This document shows positions 48,401 through 58,227 of a DNA stretch of 64,000 bases, one piece after another; position 1 is the first letter of the stretch; the number at the start of each line of letters is the position of its first letter. Source of the DNA: Homarus americanus (taxonomy: Eukaryota > Arthropoda > Malacostraca > Decapoda > Nephropidae). Location: contig NW_024742485.1 of the NCBI RefSeq assembly GCF_018991925.1, forward strand, positions 206,001-270,000. Direction: 5' to 3'. The position numbers and the translations under genes were made by a program. Below the pieces are notes generated by a model, which saw only the letters and a list, made by a program, of their open reading frames with translations, ran no database searches and was not told the DNA's origin.

Positions 48401-51400
48401 TTTCAGCAGTCATTTTTTATTAGTCAGGCTGTGCATGTTTAAATTGTGACTATGTCTAGCTTTGTCTGACTATGCCTAGCTTTGTCTGACTATGCCTAGC
48501 TTTGTCTGAATATGCCTAGCTTTGTCTGTCAATCATCTTGTATATGCAGTGTAGTAGAGAACTCTTCGGCATATTCCTATACAGTACAAAAAAATTTCAC
48601 TGAGAATCCCCATGGATGGGTTCTGGAACATTAACACCATTTTGCTAATACAGTGAGTTCTGCTATAACGCGTGTTTTGATAACGCGAATTTGCTCTAAC
48701 GCGATTTATGAATTAGGAACGACATTTGTATAACGCGAACGCTTGTTTGCTATAACGCAATTTTTGCTTACTATTTCTCCAATTTTGTGATACTGTATTA
48801 ACTGTGAATATAGTAAAGAAGAATATCAACAAGAAGCGTTCTGGTGATAGAATTCCCGGTGATGATCGTAAAAGAAAGGATATAACACTTGAAGAGAAGC
48901 TCGATTTTATCAACCTCAAAATCACCCTTCTCCCCCATCAAGTAAGGTGTTACATTTACTGTATGATTTCATTATTAGATATGAATGTAACATTTATTTA
49001 GACTGTGCTATCCTTTGTGTTAGGCTAACTACTAAATTTTTTCGATTTCGAGTAATCTGCACCTAACCCTATTTTCTCCATAAGCCCTGTTATTTCTATT
49101 ACGCGATTTTCTATAACACGATATTTTACAAGAACACAATTATCGCGTTATAGCAGAACTACCTGTACTGGACTGATGTTCTTGTAGAATTGTTCTTTTA
49201 TGTTTGTTTTCTAACTTATTGTGTTAGAGGCAATTCATACAATTATGGCATATTAACAATGTGGTAAACGGTATATTCGTAGTAATCTCCCCGTTAGCTG
49301 GAATAATTGGTGCAGAGCGGTTCCGGGCTTGAAGGATTTCCTGGTACAGTAGTATCGAGATGAATTTTCTCAGCCATGGAAAAAATTGCACATCCACGGA
49401 ATTTATTTGAGCACCAGTAAATGTCTCTGTGTCTAAACTAGGCATCTTGCATGGAGTACTGCTGCTACGGAGGCTTTACACAGAACTACATAACACAGGT
49501 TGTATGCAGAAACAGCAGAGTGAACAAGCTTTTACAATGGCAGCAGATAATGCTATAGCTTGAAGAGATAGGCTGCATGATACAGCAACCTATCAAAGGC
49601 ATCTCATAGTCACATGACAGTAGTAGCCAATTATAGCTCATGTGCGCACATGTTAGTGCATGATAAATTCTCTTGGAAATTCGTTTGAATGCCCAGAATG
49701 GAAAGATTTTTCTCGGAATGCTCAATTTTTTTTTTCGGCTAATGGAAAGTTCTGGGATCAAAGATTCCGGCTAACGGGGAGATTACTCTTCTGTACTTAA
49801 GAAGTATATGTGGAGTGAAATATGAGAGTACTGTAGTAACTTCTATCCTCATATACTGTACTGTATACTGTATTGTATTTAACTTTTGTCCTGCAAATCA
49901 AATGACATGTTTATTTTTCTCAAGGAGTTTATGGCACTATATTTTTAGCAAGTATCAAACTAACAAGTACAACTGAATTTTCAGGACTTGGTGAATGTGC
50001 AGATATTTAAGTTTTCCACTTTGTGAGACTTACCTGAGGGGTGTAGACAACATCACCATACTTCCTACTGGGTGAGTTTGTGAGCTTCACTGGGGTGGCA
50101 GTGGGCCCATCCTGACGATAGATGGCCCCATCATCACCATGAGAAAAAAAGAGGGAATTGTTGTAGATGGTGAAGGAGCCACCAGCGTGTTCCTGCAGCT
50201 TAGTCCTCACATCGTATTCTCTCCCTGTCCATCGCACTGTCTCTCTCGTCTCTGAGGGAGATGCATGTATTAGTAAAGAGAATATACTGTACTGAACAGA
50301 ATCTTTTAACAAGAAATATAGAGGTTAAATTGATCACTTTAGCATTGACATTAAGTTGTAAATTATTCTGAATAGTGACCAGGAAAATGTAAAGACAGGT
50401 ATTTTGTCCTGATCAATAAATACAACTTGTTTAACAAATTATTTACAAAGAAACTACAATACGTACACCATCATTTATATAAAAGGAAAAATTGTGTGCT
50501 ATAAACTATGTAAACTCGTGTACACTCGGGTCACTAAATATATAATAAACGATTTTGTGCGAGACAATATGAACACGGCTGAAGGATTTTAACAACCAGA
50601 ATGAGACAACAGGAATAGCATTGTACATTTGGAAATTCATTGGAACTCTCCTTAAAGATACTTTTTACTGTGAGTGTACAGTGCAAACTAATGCTAAAAT
50701 GGTTTCTCAAATATTATATACAAGCTATCAGAATACTTTAGGTTAGGTAGATAGTTGTATATAGATATTTCTGTAAAATTGTCATAAAACGGTTGATATT
50801 GACGAATGACCCGCGGAAGTTATTTGTTTTGCTGTTTGTTTTCTTACTCTATTTTCATCAGTGAGTACTGATATAATAATCATTTCTTGTGCAAATGCTT
50901 GGTTTGGTAAGATATTTAGGCGCCTAAGGTGCACTACTTTGTCTTCCCGGCGGTAATACAGCCGCGCTCTTAGCCGCACACCTCTTTCCCGTGCCAGTTT
51001 CATTTGCAGCATGGCGTGTGAACATTGTCGCTGGTCTTATATGGACTAATTTGCAAATTCAGGGAGAAAGAAAACCAGACCACAGGAATCCATGTGCTTT
51101 CAGACCAGAAAGGAATTTGTTCCAGTCGATTAAGAAAATTGTTTATAAGAAAAACAAGCGGCTGGAGCATTGTGGCTACAGGTCTTGTGCTTATAAAGGA
51201 ACTTGGCTTGAAAATGCCAAGATTAAATCCAGTATTGTAGTTTTATTTCTAAACATTCTAAGAAAGTTCTCTTCACAGCAATACTGTGAAATTGAACTGG
51301 GTTTGTGAGCAAAGTCTGTTGTATATGATGTATTTCAAAACACTCCGCCGCCTGGGGCTGGATCAACGGATGGCTGCTCTCACGTCCACAAAAAACGTAA

Positions 51401-54400
51401 ATTTACACCATATCATAGTAAGTTCTTTAATATATCAGAGGGTCTGGCTAGGAAGTTAAGTAAGGTTAGGTAGGTTTGGTTGGTGAGGTCTGTTTTTCCT
51501 ATCAACTAGTAGGGTTAGGTTAGGTTTAATTTAGAAATAACCACTTTTTAACACATTTGCACAAACTACAACAGTGTCCACTATAAAACACAGTGAAATT
51601 GTGCCGTTTTTATAATGGTTTTCAATGAAAAATTGACCACATGTCAGCCGTCAATAATTACCCATAAACTTTACATTGTTTCAACATGTACTATATTGAT
51701 AATGCAGGCATACAGTTAGAAGAAGTTCAAATAATCAATCACTAGTCCAACTACCCAAAGATGAAATTACCATGAACAGAATGGCATAAACAACTTACGA
51801 GGCAAGTTTGACGGAAGGAAACAGTGCAGGAACACATAACAATAGTAAACAGTAAGTAAATACAGCATGATTAAGGATAACCACTCGTCACAACAAAATT
51901 CACCTCTTACCTAGTTCACATATAGTTCCTGTCAGGTGAGGGGCACAAACTTTGAGAGTGAGGAATAAGGATGTAACACTAGCAGCTAGGAAGCTCTGCC
52001 TCATAACACACAACTGTCATAGTACTGAAAAGTTGGCGACTCATAACACCGGTCAAAGAAAATGGGCAAACGATAAGGGGTAACTTAAGTATTTGCCAGC
52101 AGGACTTTTGGAAAACATATCTCTCGTCAAATAAGTCTTGGTTAACGATGGTAAAATTAGTTAAGATAAAATATATAGCATGTTTATTAAACCCAAGGAC
52201 ATGCCAAAGGTAAATATTGTATCCCAGGCAACCAGCGTCATCTGTGGTGAAAAAGGAACACCAAAGCCTTCGTCTCAGCGTCACACTCGGCACTGTACTT
52301 TAAGTATTAACACTAAAGTAACTTTATTCAGAATCTTTGTTAGCCAGAGCAGCTGAGTTAAAACAACTTGAGTAATAAGAACGGTCCAACTTAACACACT
52401 TACCAGGGTTGTAGTGAAAGACTGCATTTCGGTAGCCATCCTTACTTATTTGCTCGCACCAGAACACGTAGCCTGAAAATATTGTATTCGTTGCTCGGTA
52501 TTACAATTGTTGTATAACTGCCAGCTTTTTTTATGCTAATACTTTTATGAGTTACTGAAATTTTGCTAGAAACTGGCAAAGTACAGAACAGTACTGAACT
52601 GTATATTGGTATGTGACTACGTGTGTGTCTACTGTATACAGTATATGACAGAGAAAGACAACAAATAAAATAGTTCTAAAACTACAACAAATTAACAAAG
52701 AAGCTATATTCCAGAACTCCATATACTGTATATGGAACACTACAAACAATTACCCCTAGAATGCATCATCACCTACTGCTAGGCGGCTTAGCGGTGACGT
52801 GTTAGCGACATCACCACGTTATTAGTAATGGGTAACGTCAAGATTCCTACCTGTGACGGGGTCCACCTGGGGTGGCTCCGCGATGACGTTCGTCGGCGTT
52901 ACCACAACGTCACTGGTGATGGGTGATCTCCAAGTACCGTAGGCCGCCTCCTGGGAGGACTTAAATTCTTCATCCTCCCAGGGACTCTCCGTACCGATGG
53001 TAAGTATTCCTGGGGAGTCCTCAGTGGTGCTGTGGATCTTTAGGTCGTATCGGCCTAAGCCTATGACAGGATCGACTCTTTCGATGGGCGGGAGTGTTGG
53101 GATGAACATCTGGGGACCAGACATTTAGAACCAAGTGTGAAGGTATGCCCTGCATCTCCCTTTCTCCCTCTCTATCTTTATGTCTGTCTGTCATTTTCTC
53201 CCTTCATTTCTTTGTATTTACGGTATCTCTTCATTAGGTTCTCAATATCCCCAAACCTGAACATAAACTAGTAATAGAAATGGTGTCTTGACCCACACAT
53301 GAAAATATATATATATATACCTAAAAGTCGCTTGATATTTTTATTGCTCTCGAATGGTAGACCCTGCTGCCATATGGCATCACGAAAATTGTGACCAAAT
53401 CCCAGGTTGCTGATCTGACTTTCTGCCTCATTTACACACAATTGCAGGGTCTCAATTGTTTCTCTTACTTGACAACACAACATATGCTGTACATACATGT
53501 ATAATGATAAAAAAATAATAATAATAAAGAACCCTAAAGAAAAAAATCAAGAGTGAGAAACGATATACATGTATGTAGGCCTGCAGCATATGTTGTGTTG
53601 TCAAGTAAGAGAAACAATTGAGACCCTGCAATTGTGTGTAAATGAGGCAGAAAGTCAGATCATCAACCTGGGATTTGGTCACTAGATAAGAATATAAATG
53701 TCTCAGAACTAATTAACCTGAACAAACTCACATCGTTGTCGAGTCACTCAACTGAAGAATAGCCCGTATGATTAGTTTACCTGCTAATTAAACACCCTAA
53801 CGCTACCTGGGGGTTACGTAACAGGTAGGTTGTTAGGTTAGCGTTAGGGTGGTTAATCTATAGGTGAAATAAGCAAAGCGGTCTAATCTTCAGGTGATTC
53901 TCAGTCTGTTTTATAGTCATCACAACTAAGTATGCAATGAGCTAAAGTACATAGTGTTCTGTGTCGTATATGAGCGGTACACACACCTGCTGGTCAAGAT
54001 TAAGCACGACGACCCCCTCAGTACTAGTGTTGTCATCCTGGTGGTAGTGTTCCCCTACTGCTGGTGCGAGAGGCGGGTTGTCATGCAGCTGCGGGCGTGA
54101 TGGGTGGAATATTAGGATCAGTGACAGGAGAAAGATGGACCCATATTTATCACCTCGGAAAGATTGGATCGCCTGCATATTAGACATCCCAGTTTATTTT
54201 ATCCGAGGAAATAAGTTGGGGTGTCTAATCTTCAGGTAATCCTGTTTTTAATTTAATTTAGGCGAGTGTAGTATAGTGGGGACATAATTAGATATACATA
54301 TGTGGACACAGGAGATAATAGACATACTACGCAGGAAAATGGACATGGGAGTATGAGAGTAGCCAACTGTGCACACGAGGGTGATGAACTTACCAGAGAT

Positions 54401-54459
54401 TCAACACTCGGAAGTAGACACAGGAGGAGGAGGAGGAAGTGTACCTCTGACATCCTCAT
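36408..54459 (-). CDS. Predicted secreted S9-family serine peptidase (acylaminoacyl/dipeptidyl-peptidase-like)
   Basis: There are 17 coding exons, all GT-AG and phase-consistent, 764 aa, listed 5' to 3' on the minus strand: 54459-54394, 54088-53987, 53109-52851, 52472-52404, 50251-50034, 47856-47653, 46159-46074, 45750-45604, 45011-44942, 44391-44290, 43941-43750, 43261-43065, 41342-41185, 40476-40286, 39534-39453, 38708-38599, 36449-36408. Exon 1 encodes a signal peptide (MRMSEVHFLLLLLCLLPSV; GCCATG start context). About residues 60-510 form the presumed beta-propeller (TGWWNLYR, SRDGTK). The catalytic domain follows, with DVDYRGSTGYG, the elbow IDGSSTSAYTTL (predicted Ser604), HGTEDK (Asp686) and GEGHGF (His718), in the S9 order Ser-Asp-His. 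The family trims peptides or acyl-peptides N-terminally; the substrate here is unknown. The elbow is GSSTS where relatives usually have GGSAG. The final exon adds only VVIDNLETWKSTQ. Its best match in my memory is the YuxL/S9C-like group. The N-terminus (exons 1-2) is the least certain part. Confidence 0.92.
36641..38415 (+). mobile_element. Decayed non-LTR retrotransposon in peptidase intron 16
   Basis: Antisense to the host gene. Pieces of reverse transcriptase can be read in order: SGPDGIPAQLYKAG, then CGNYHGISLLHVAGKIFARV, GFRPSRGTTDMIFATRQIQE, LTKAFDSVNREALWWTLSRF, TELQYADDLTLVAHTE with the YADD core, LYGSETWVTYRRHLK, and near the end HRCNICEQLCRPHIGLFSHL, a C-terminal zinc-finger-like motif. 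Stops and frameshifts interrupt it. It ends in an (AGT)n-(GT)n tail at 38410-38431. It fills most of the 2.1-kb intron. Confidence 0.9.
39640..39795. mobile_element. Foldback MITE, AGTCCT...CATGAACCCTGAGA family, copy 2 (peptidase intron 14)
   Basis: AAGTCCTGTTACCTCTCCTG with ACGAACCCTGAGATTC on the left faces ATCTCAGGGTTCATGTTTC and GACAGGACTT on the right. The arms match those of the element at 19704-19845. Confidence 0.8.
41440..41560 (-). mobile_element. tRNA-derived SINE candidate (peptidase intron 12)
   Basis: On the minus strand, TTAACCAGGGCAACACCCAT, then TCTCTCACC, and AAGGGTTTGAGTCCTGC have the spacing and composition of an A box, anticodon arm and B box (GGTTTGAGTCC, one mismatch to GGTTCGANTCC). 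The remainder looks like a SINE body. It lies just outside the LTR-like block. Not a functional tRNA, since no acceptor stem pairs. Confidence 0.4.
41749..42841. mobile_element. LTR-like inserted block, possibly a solo LTR (peptidase intron 12)
   Basis: This segment is more GC-rich than its surroundings and is bounded by an exact 10-bp direct repeat, TAATGTTGTA (41749-41758 and 42832-42841). Inside are a TATA-like box (42082-42088), an AATAAA (42623-42628), and TGGTGGCAGCGACCC (42755-42769), which looks like an LTR-retrotransposon primer-binding region. An exact 32-bp direct repeat lies within it (42112-42143 and 42319-42350). No gag or pol frame is present. A 10-bp duplication is longer than the usual 4-6 bp for LTR elements, so the class is uncertain. 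Confidence 0.45.
43347..43512. mobile_element. MITE, AAAGTCGTGTCGTGA family, copy 2 (peptidase intron 11)
   Basis: It is the same family and orientation as 35194-35351, sharing AAAGTCGTGTCGTGAAATTT, GAAAACATATGC and AGGGCTAAACTTTTGGTGC. Termini carry CAAAAGTCGTGTCG and CGACACGACTTTTG. It sits 85 bp beyond exon 12 inside the intron. Confidence 0.85.
46420..47135 (+). mobile_element. CR1/Jockey-group LINE fragment, copy B (peptidase intron 6)
   Basis: This is the same family as 2276-4195, inserted antisense to the host gene. RNQAKSECGRAEKGFQRQIA, KAFYHYAKSKLKT and then, in another frame, SSVFTREDVNDLP, SIRNKLSKLKVRNLG and LCNELVEPIKILF follow copy A in order. After about 46990 it jumps directly to the 3' tail (GCGTAACAGAGACGTGACCA and on to GAAGAGGATAAAAGTAAAAAG), so most of the catalytic domain has been deleted internally. 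Confidence 0.85.
47298..47624. mobile_element. hAT-like MITE next to peptidase exon 6
   Basis: The right end GGATCCACCCCTG is a typical hAT CAGGGGTGGATCC terminus in reverse. The left end TAAGGGCAGATCC is a decayed version. No clear 8-bp target duplication remains. It ends 28 bp from the exon 6 boundary (exon 47653-47856). Confidence 0.45.
47931..48114. repeat. Perfect 31-bp inverted repeat (peptidase intron 5)
   Basis: TTCTATCAGCCAATGCTGGT and the next 11 bp (47931-47961) are matched exactly in inverted orientation at 48084-48114. The 122-nt AT-rich spacer is full of TACAGTACTGTA-type palindromes. It is probably a young foldback or MITE; no target duplication was identified. Confidence 0.8.
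48448..48527 (+). repeat. 20-bp minisatellite, four units
   Basis: The unit GACTATGCCTAGCTTTGTCT is repeated four times with one or two substitutions. It lies in peptidase intron 5. Confidence 0.9.
48651..49165 (+). mobile_element. Tigger/pogo-like element with CENP-B-type transposase remnant
   Basis: The ends CAGTGAGTTCTGCTATAACG and CGTTATAGCAGAACTACCTG are inverted repeats with TA on both sides (48649-48650, 49166-49167). Subterminal TAACGCG units recur. Plus-strand frame 48804-49001 contains DRKRKDITLEEKLDFI, the start of the CENP-B/psq helix-turn-helix that opens Tigger-type transposases. It loses similarity after about 45 codons, so the copy is internally deleted. Confidence 0.88.
49281..49786. 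mobile_element. Inverted-repeat element, CCGTTAGCCGGAA family, copy 2 (peptidase intron 5)
   Basis: The ends AGTAATCTCCCCGTTAGCTG and CGGCTAACGGGGAGATTACT are inverted repeats. AATTGGTGCAGAGC next to the left end matches, in reverse, the right end of the element at 7705-8169. TA flanks are not clear. Confidence 0.7.
51090..51308 (+). mobile_element. Merlin/IS1016-like (ISXO2-type) transposase fragment
   Basis: The plus-strand frame reads FQSIKKIVYKKNKRLEHCGY, then YKGTWLENAKIKSSIVVLFL and SSQQYCEIELGL before a stop. This resembles the segment between the zinc-binding region and the first catalytic residue of ISXO2/Merlin transposases. Only this part is present, antisense in peptidase intron 4. 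The assignment is from remembered family patterns. Confidence 0.4.
53391..53682. repeat. Young large foldback, arms about 110-118 bp (peptidase intron 2)
   Basis: Arm 53391-53502 (from GTGACCAAATCCCAGGTTGC) is matched in inverted orientation by 53565-53682. Long stretches are identical, with only a few substitutions and one short insertion. The loop is about 62 nt and A-rich. The host intron transcript would contain a very stable hairpin. Confidence 0.93.
53752..53893. mobile_element. Inverted-repeat element with telomere-like centre, copy 1 (peptidase intron 2)
   Basis: The left arm (CTGAAGAATAGCC to AACACCCTAACGCTA) and right arm (TAGCGTTAGGGTGGTTAAT to TCTAATCTTCAG) are inverted repeats of about 55 bp around a short TTAGG-like centre. 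Related arms occur at 55754-55949. A lone end occurs on the minus strand near 54210-54242. Confidence 0.7.
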
Positions 54460-55434
54460 GGCGTCTACTAAAGGATACTCTGCTTCAAGATGCGTCACGG
54501 AGCCTACTGGAAGAACTAATGCTTGATATGTGTCACAGAGTGTTCACTGCAAGTTAGGTTAGTTGAGTTTAAGTATGTAAAAAGATAAATCACTCCCACG
54601 CTAACACTCAAATGGGATATTTTTTTGTTAAAATTCATCGCTTCGTTAACTATGTAAAATGCAAAACAACTTATTTTGTAAATAAAAATAAACACGGATA
54701 ACTGAGTTCCTTTTCTGTTGCCAGTTTTAAACAATAATTTTGAAATTAGTGCACATTGAAATGGTAGTTTATTCGTTGCTCACTCACTAATTTTTCACCT
54801 TATCACTGTCACGTTCCAGTTTTATGGCCATGAAATAAACACAATATATTTCACGGTAAACTATATACCTGCCAGTTCAAACTATTTATATTATAATGAG
54901 TACAATAGATAAACAAACTCACACCTTTAGGTTACCTGTACAGTACAATGTTTGCCTCTACACAGGTGACACAACGCTTCGCCTCCCACTACCTCATTCA
55001 CTCCCGTTGGTATGACTGCTGGAAGACAACAAACACAATAAATTACCAACGTTTCATATTCAATTACAACTTCTCGCACGCCTTATTACAAGCTTGCTTC
55101 ACTTGTGATTAACAGTATGTTTGATTTCTTGATAATATATATAATGTATTCGATATAAAACGACAAATGGTGATGTAAATAAGTAGAGAATTGGAAGTAA
55201 GTTTTTAAAGGAAATGTTGGCAACGCTGACGTGACCTGAAGGGAGAAATTCACCGCTAGTCAAGACCTAAATACAGGAAGCCTGCCCTGAGGGTGTGTGT
55301 GTGTGTGTGTGAGTGTGAGAGTGAGTGTGTTAGTTTATAAAAGTTAATACATATATGAGTATAAATTTTTAATAATAATAATAATAATAATAATAAAGAT
55401 CTATTTCCTTGAGCTGGGTATTTACCTAAACTGA
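54460..55434. other. Upstream region of the peptidase gene
   Basis: This should contain the peptidase promoter and 5' UTR (minus strand). No TATA box or initiator can be singled out. The stretch after 54720 is AT-rich and has (GT)n at 55292-55330 and (AAT)n at 55370-55396. Confidence 0.4.
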
Positions 55435-55468
55435 CCTAACCTAACCTAACCTAACCTAACCTAACCTA
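55435..55468 (-). repeat. Perfect (CCTAA)n telomere-like tract
   Basis: This is nearly seven uninterrupted CCTAA units, i.e. TTAGG on the minus strand, the arthropod telomeric repeat. It is followed by AATTAATAGGTGAAAT, similar to the right arm of the element at 53752-53893. The tract may therefore belong to that element and not to a telomere. Confidence 0.92.
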
Positions 55469-55753
55469 TTCCCCCAGGTAACGGAGCGTTTAATTAATAG
55501 GTGAAATGATATAAGGTTACGTAATCCAAATCAATGTGCAAGTTCACATTGGTTCAGCCTTTATACACAGACAATGTGGGAAGGGGGAGGTAAAGAACAT
55601 GTTGCTTACAATAAGTGATAAGGCAGGTTTAATGTAATTGAACCGTAATAATATACTTTCAGGTTTGGTCGAGGAATTCCTACAGCTTTATGTTTTCTTT
55701 TAAATTATAAAAAAAAATCTGAATTTTGCAATAATTTTCTCGGTCACATAAAA

Positions 55754-55949
55754 ATTAGACACCCCAGCTTATATCACCTGAAGGTTAACCACCCTAATGC
55801 TAACTTAATCTAACCTATAACCTATCCTGCTCTAACCTATTCTACCCTAACCTAAGTTACAGTAACCTAACCCAACTTACTCTGTCCTAACCAACCCCCC
55901 TTAATTAGGGGTAGTTAATATTCAGATGATATATGCTAGGCTGCCTAAT
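55754..55949. mobile_element. Inverted-repeat element with CCTAA-rich interior, copy 2
   Basis: ATTAGACACCCCAGCTTATA, TCACCTGAAGGTTAACCACC and CTAAT on the left are mirrored on the right by ATTAGGGGTAGTTAATATTC through GGCTGCCTAAT. The interior is a degenerate string of CTAACCTA-type units. Similar CCTAA-rich DNA continues at 56280-56395 without clear arms. Confidence 0.65.
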
Positions 55950-56529
55950 ATTCAGGTAATCCAATTTTAATAGCATTTTAATGCCTCAATAATTTAGTGA
56001 TTATTGGTGACGCAGTTTAAGCTATAACGTTGTTTTCAGGAGAGAGAGAGAGAGAGAGAGAGACTACAGATGATGTGTGTAAAATTAGTCATTTCAAATA
56101 AGCCAACATTCTACCTCCATTTAGTACTGTTATCTAACAAATATAATTCTGGCGTATACATAAATTATATATGTTGTCTAAGTAATAAAGTGTGCTTGTG
56201 CACAATACGTGTTTTTCTTTCCCTAAAAATGGATATAATGGAATAGAAACACATCACTTGTGAAATAGGAGTGGAACCAAACCAAGATCTTAACTTATCT
56301 TAATCTAACCTAACTAAATATAACTTAATTTATTGTGACCAAAACTAATTTATCCTAACCTAATCTAATCTAACCTAACCTTACCTACCTAACTTTTTTT
56401 TTACTTTTCTAACCATACCAATATACTCGGGCTTCAAATAATCATTAAATCCATTTATTCTTATAAATGTTTTGGGTTAATGTTCGTCAATTGATTGTCC
56501 ACAGGTTTCCAATTTTCAATATTACAGAC
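55950..56529. other. Non-coding DNA with (GA)n and degenerate CCTAA units
   Basis: (GA)n lies at 56039-56063. Scattered TAACCTAA-type units lie at 56280-56395. No gene seen. Confidence 0.6.
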
Positions 56530-57299
56530 CAGTGGCGGCTCGTGCATAGGGCTGCAGTCCCCCCGACACTCACTGCCAGGCGTATGATTCCTTTAGAGAG
56601 ACAGCTGAATAATACACTACCAACAAATATATCATTTTATATGTTATTTAATTATTTTCAATACGTTGCTAAGTGAATTTTCATTAAAATCAGACCAAAA
56701 TTTAAGTTACTTTCATAGTTGCTGTCAATGCTGTACGATTCATTTCTGTTATTAATTGGCGCCGCCGCCGCCGCACTTGAAGCAGCTCAGTCTCGTACAA
56801 CGTGTGAACGGTGTGGTTAAATCGTGCTTTGTGTAAATCAGAAAGTCTCATAGACTTGTTGGAGATGATGAATGACAATAATCTACAGTCAACATTTTCA
56901 GACACTGTCAAGTTGCTGAAAATTTTAATAACAACTCCAATGACAACGGCAGAAGCAGAAAGGTGCTTTTCAACTTTGAAGAGAATTAAAACTTTTTTGC
57001 GCAGTACCATGGTGAATGACAGACTGTCTGCTTTAGCAGTGATATCCATTGAAAATAAAATGATAACAGAAATAAAGGATTTTAATGAAATAGTAATAAA
57101 CAATTTTGCTACATCGAAGAGCAGACACGCCGACTATATTTTCAATTAATACTGGTCCATCACCACCAACACTACTACCATGCCCTGGGAATTCGTGGAC
57201 ATCAACTACAACTCATACCTGAGGTAGGTCAAATTTGTGTATCCTACTGTTGTGTGAGGCTTGCAGTCCCTCCATTATATTTTTCACGAGCCGCCACTG
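56530..57299 (+). mobile_element. hAT element, CAGTGGCGGCTCGTG ends, with hATC-domain remnant
   Basis: The termini CAGTGGCGGCTCGTG and CACGAGCCGCCACTG are exact inverted repeats. Flanking 8-mers ttacagac and tttcagaa agree at six of eight bases. Plus-strand frame 56811-57149 encodes the hAT C-terminal dimerisation domain (TTAEAERCFSTLKRIKTFLR, then DRLSALAVISIEN), of the kind seen in ZMYM1-like hAT proteins. The upstream transposase is missing. Confidence 0.9.
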
Positions 57300-58227
57300 T
57301 TTCAGAAACAAAGACTAAAAAGAAACCGAAACATACTATTTCAAAATCATTTCTTGTGTAAATCAATGTTAATGGAGTATGTCACAAATTTCTACTCGTA
57401 TATTTCTGTATCCGCCATGATTGTCTCTCAAGGTGTCCTACCAACATCAAGACTGTGGTCCGTAGTGTGGAAATTTTTCAGTTTTAAGAAGACAGAAATT
57501 ACCATCCTCTACCACGTCCTTCTCAAAAAAAAAAAATCATATTCCTATTTTGCTAATAATCTGTAACGTAAAATTCGTTTTGTAAAAATTGGCTAAAGTT
57601 CCATTATGTTAACTTTTTTTATTAAAATTTCTATAGCCAAGGTTAATTTATTTAATATAACTCTGTCCTGAATTACCTTAATGATATTTTATACATAGTT
57701 TATTATTATTATTATTATTATTATTACCGCCAACCATATCTCGAGAATTTTATCTTTGCAATCAACATTTCGGACAATTCTTAGACACTTTTCTTCTATA
57801 ACGTTTCCCTCGCAAATGACCTGAATTAATATTGTTATTATTATTGTTAAGGTTAGCCATTTAATTAAAGCAATATACTGAAACAGCTGTAATCTCATTC
57901 AAAATCATTTAAGTTCCGCATTTAAATTCATTCAAGCAACTGTTTATTTATACCCGTTTTCTTTGTTTTTATCAAAGAAAATAATTTTATTTTATTGGGA
58001 GACTTCTTTAACTTTTTATTCAGGTTGTAGGATATGGTAATTATTTTACTTTAGTGTATTTTATTTTATTTTGTTCTCTTCGCCACTGATAGGCTTGTAA
58101 TATCACTTACCAGTGTTATCACTAAATTATTATTCACTAAAATTATCATAGGGTTGACCTTAAGCATTAAAAACTAACGAAAATAATTAATTTTATATCA
58201 TTAGTCCTGATAATCTAGGAATGGCCA
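57300..58227. other. Non-coding AT-rich DNA
   Basis: (TTA)n lies at 57700-57726. TTCTCTTCGCCACTGATAGGC at about 58075-58095 resembles the 3' tail of the CR1/Jockey-group LINE in minus orientation. No gene seen. Confidence 0.5.

Noticed and set aside
51979..52293. 104-codon minus-strand frame in peptidase intron 4
   Set aside because: It lies between confirmed exons 4 and 5, which join in phase without it, and has no family resemblance.
53942..54187. Using the whole 54187-start frame as peptidase exon 1
   Set aside because: The spliced model supplies a cleaner signal peptide, a GTAAGT donor and a pyrimidine-rich acceptor at 54089. The alternative is kept only as a finding.
55435..55468. True telomere or chromosome end
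   Set aside because: The array has fewer than seven units, with non-telomeric DNA for kilobases on both sides.
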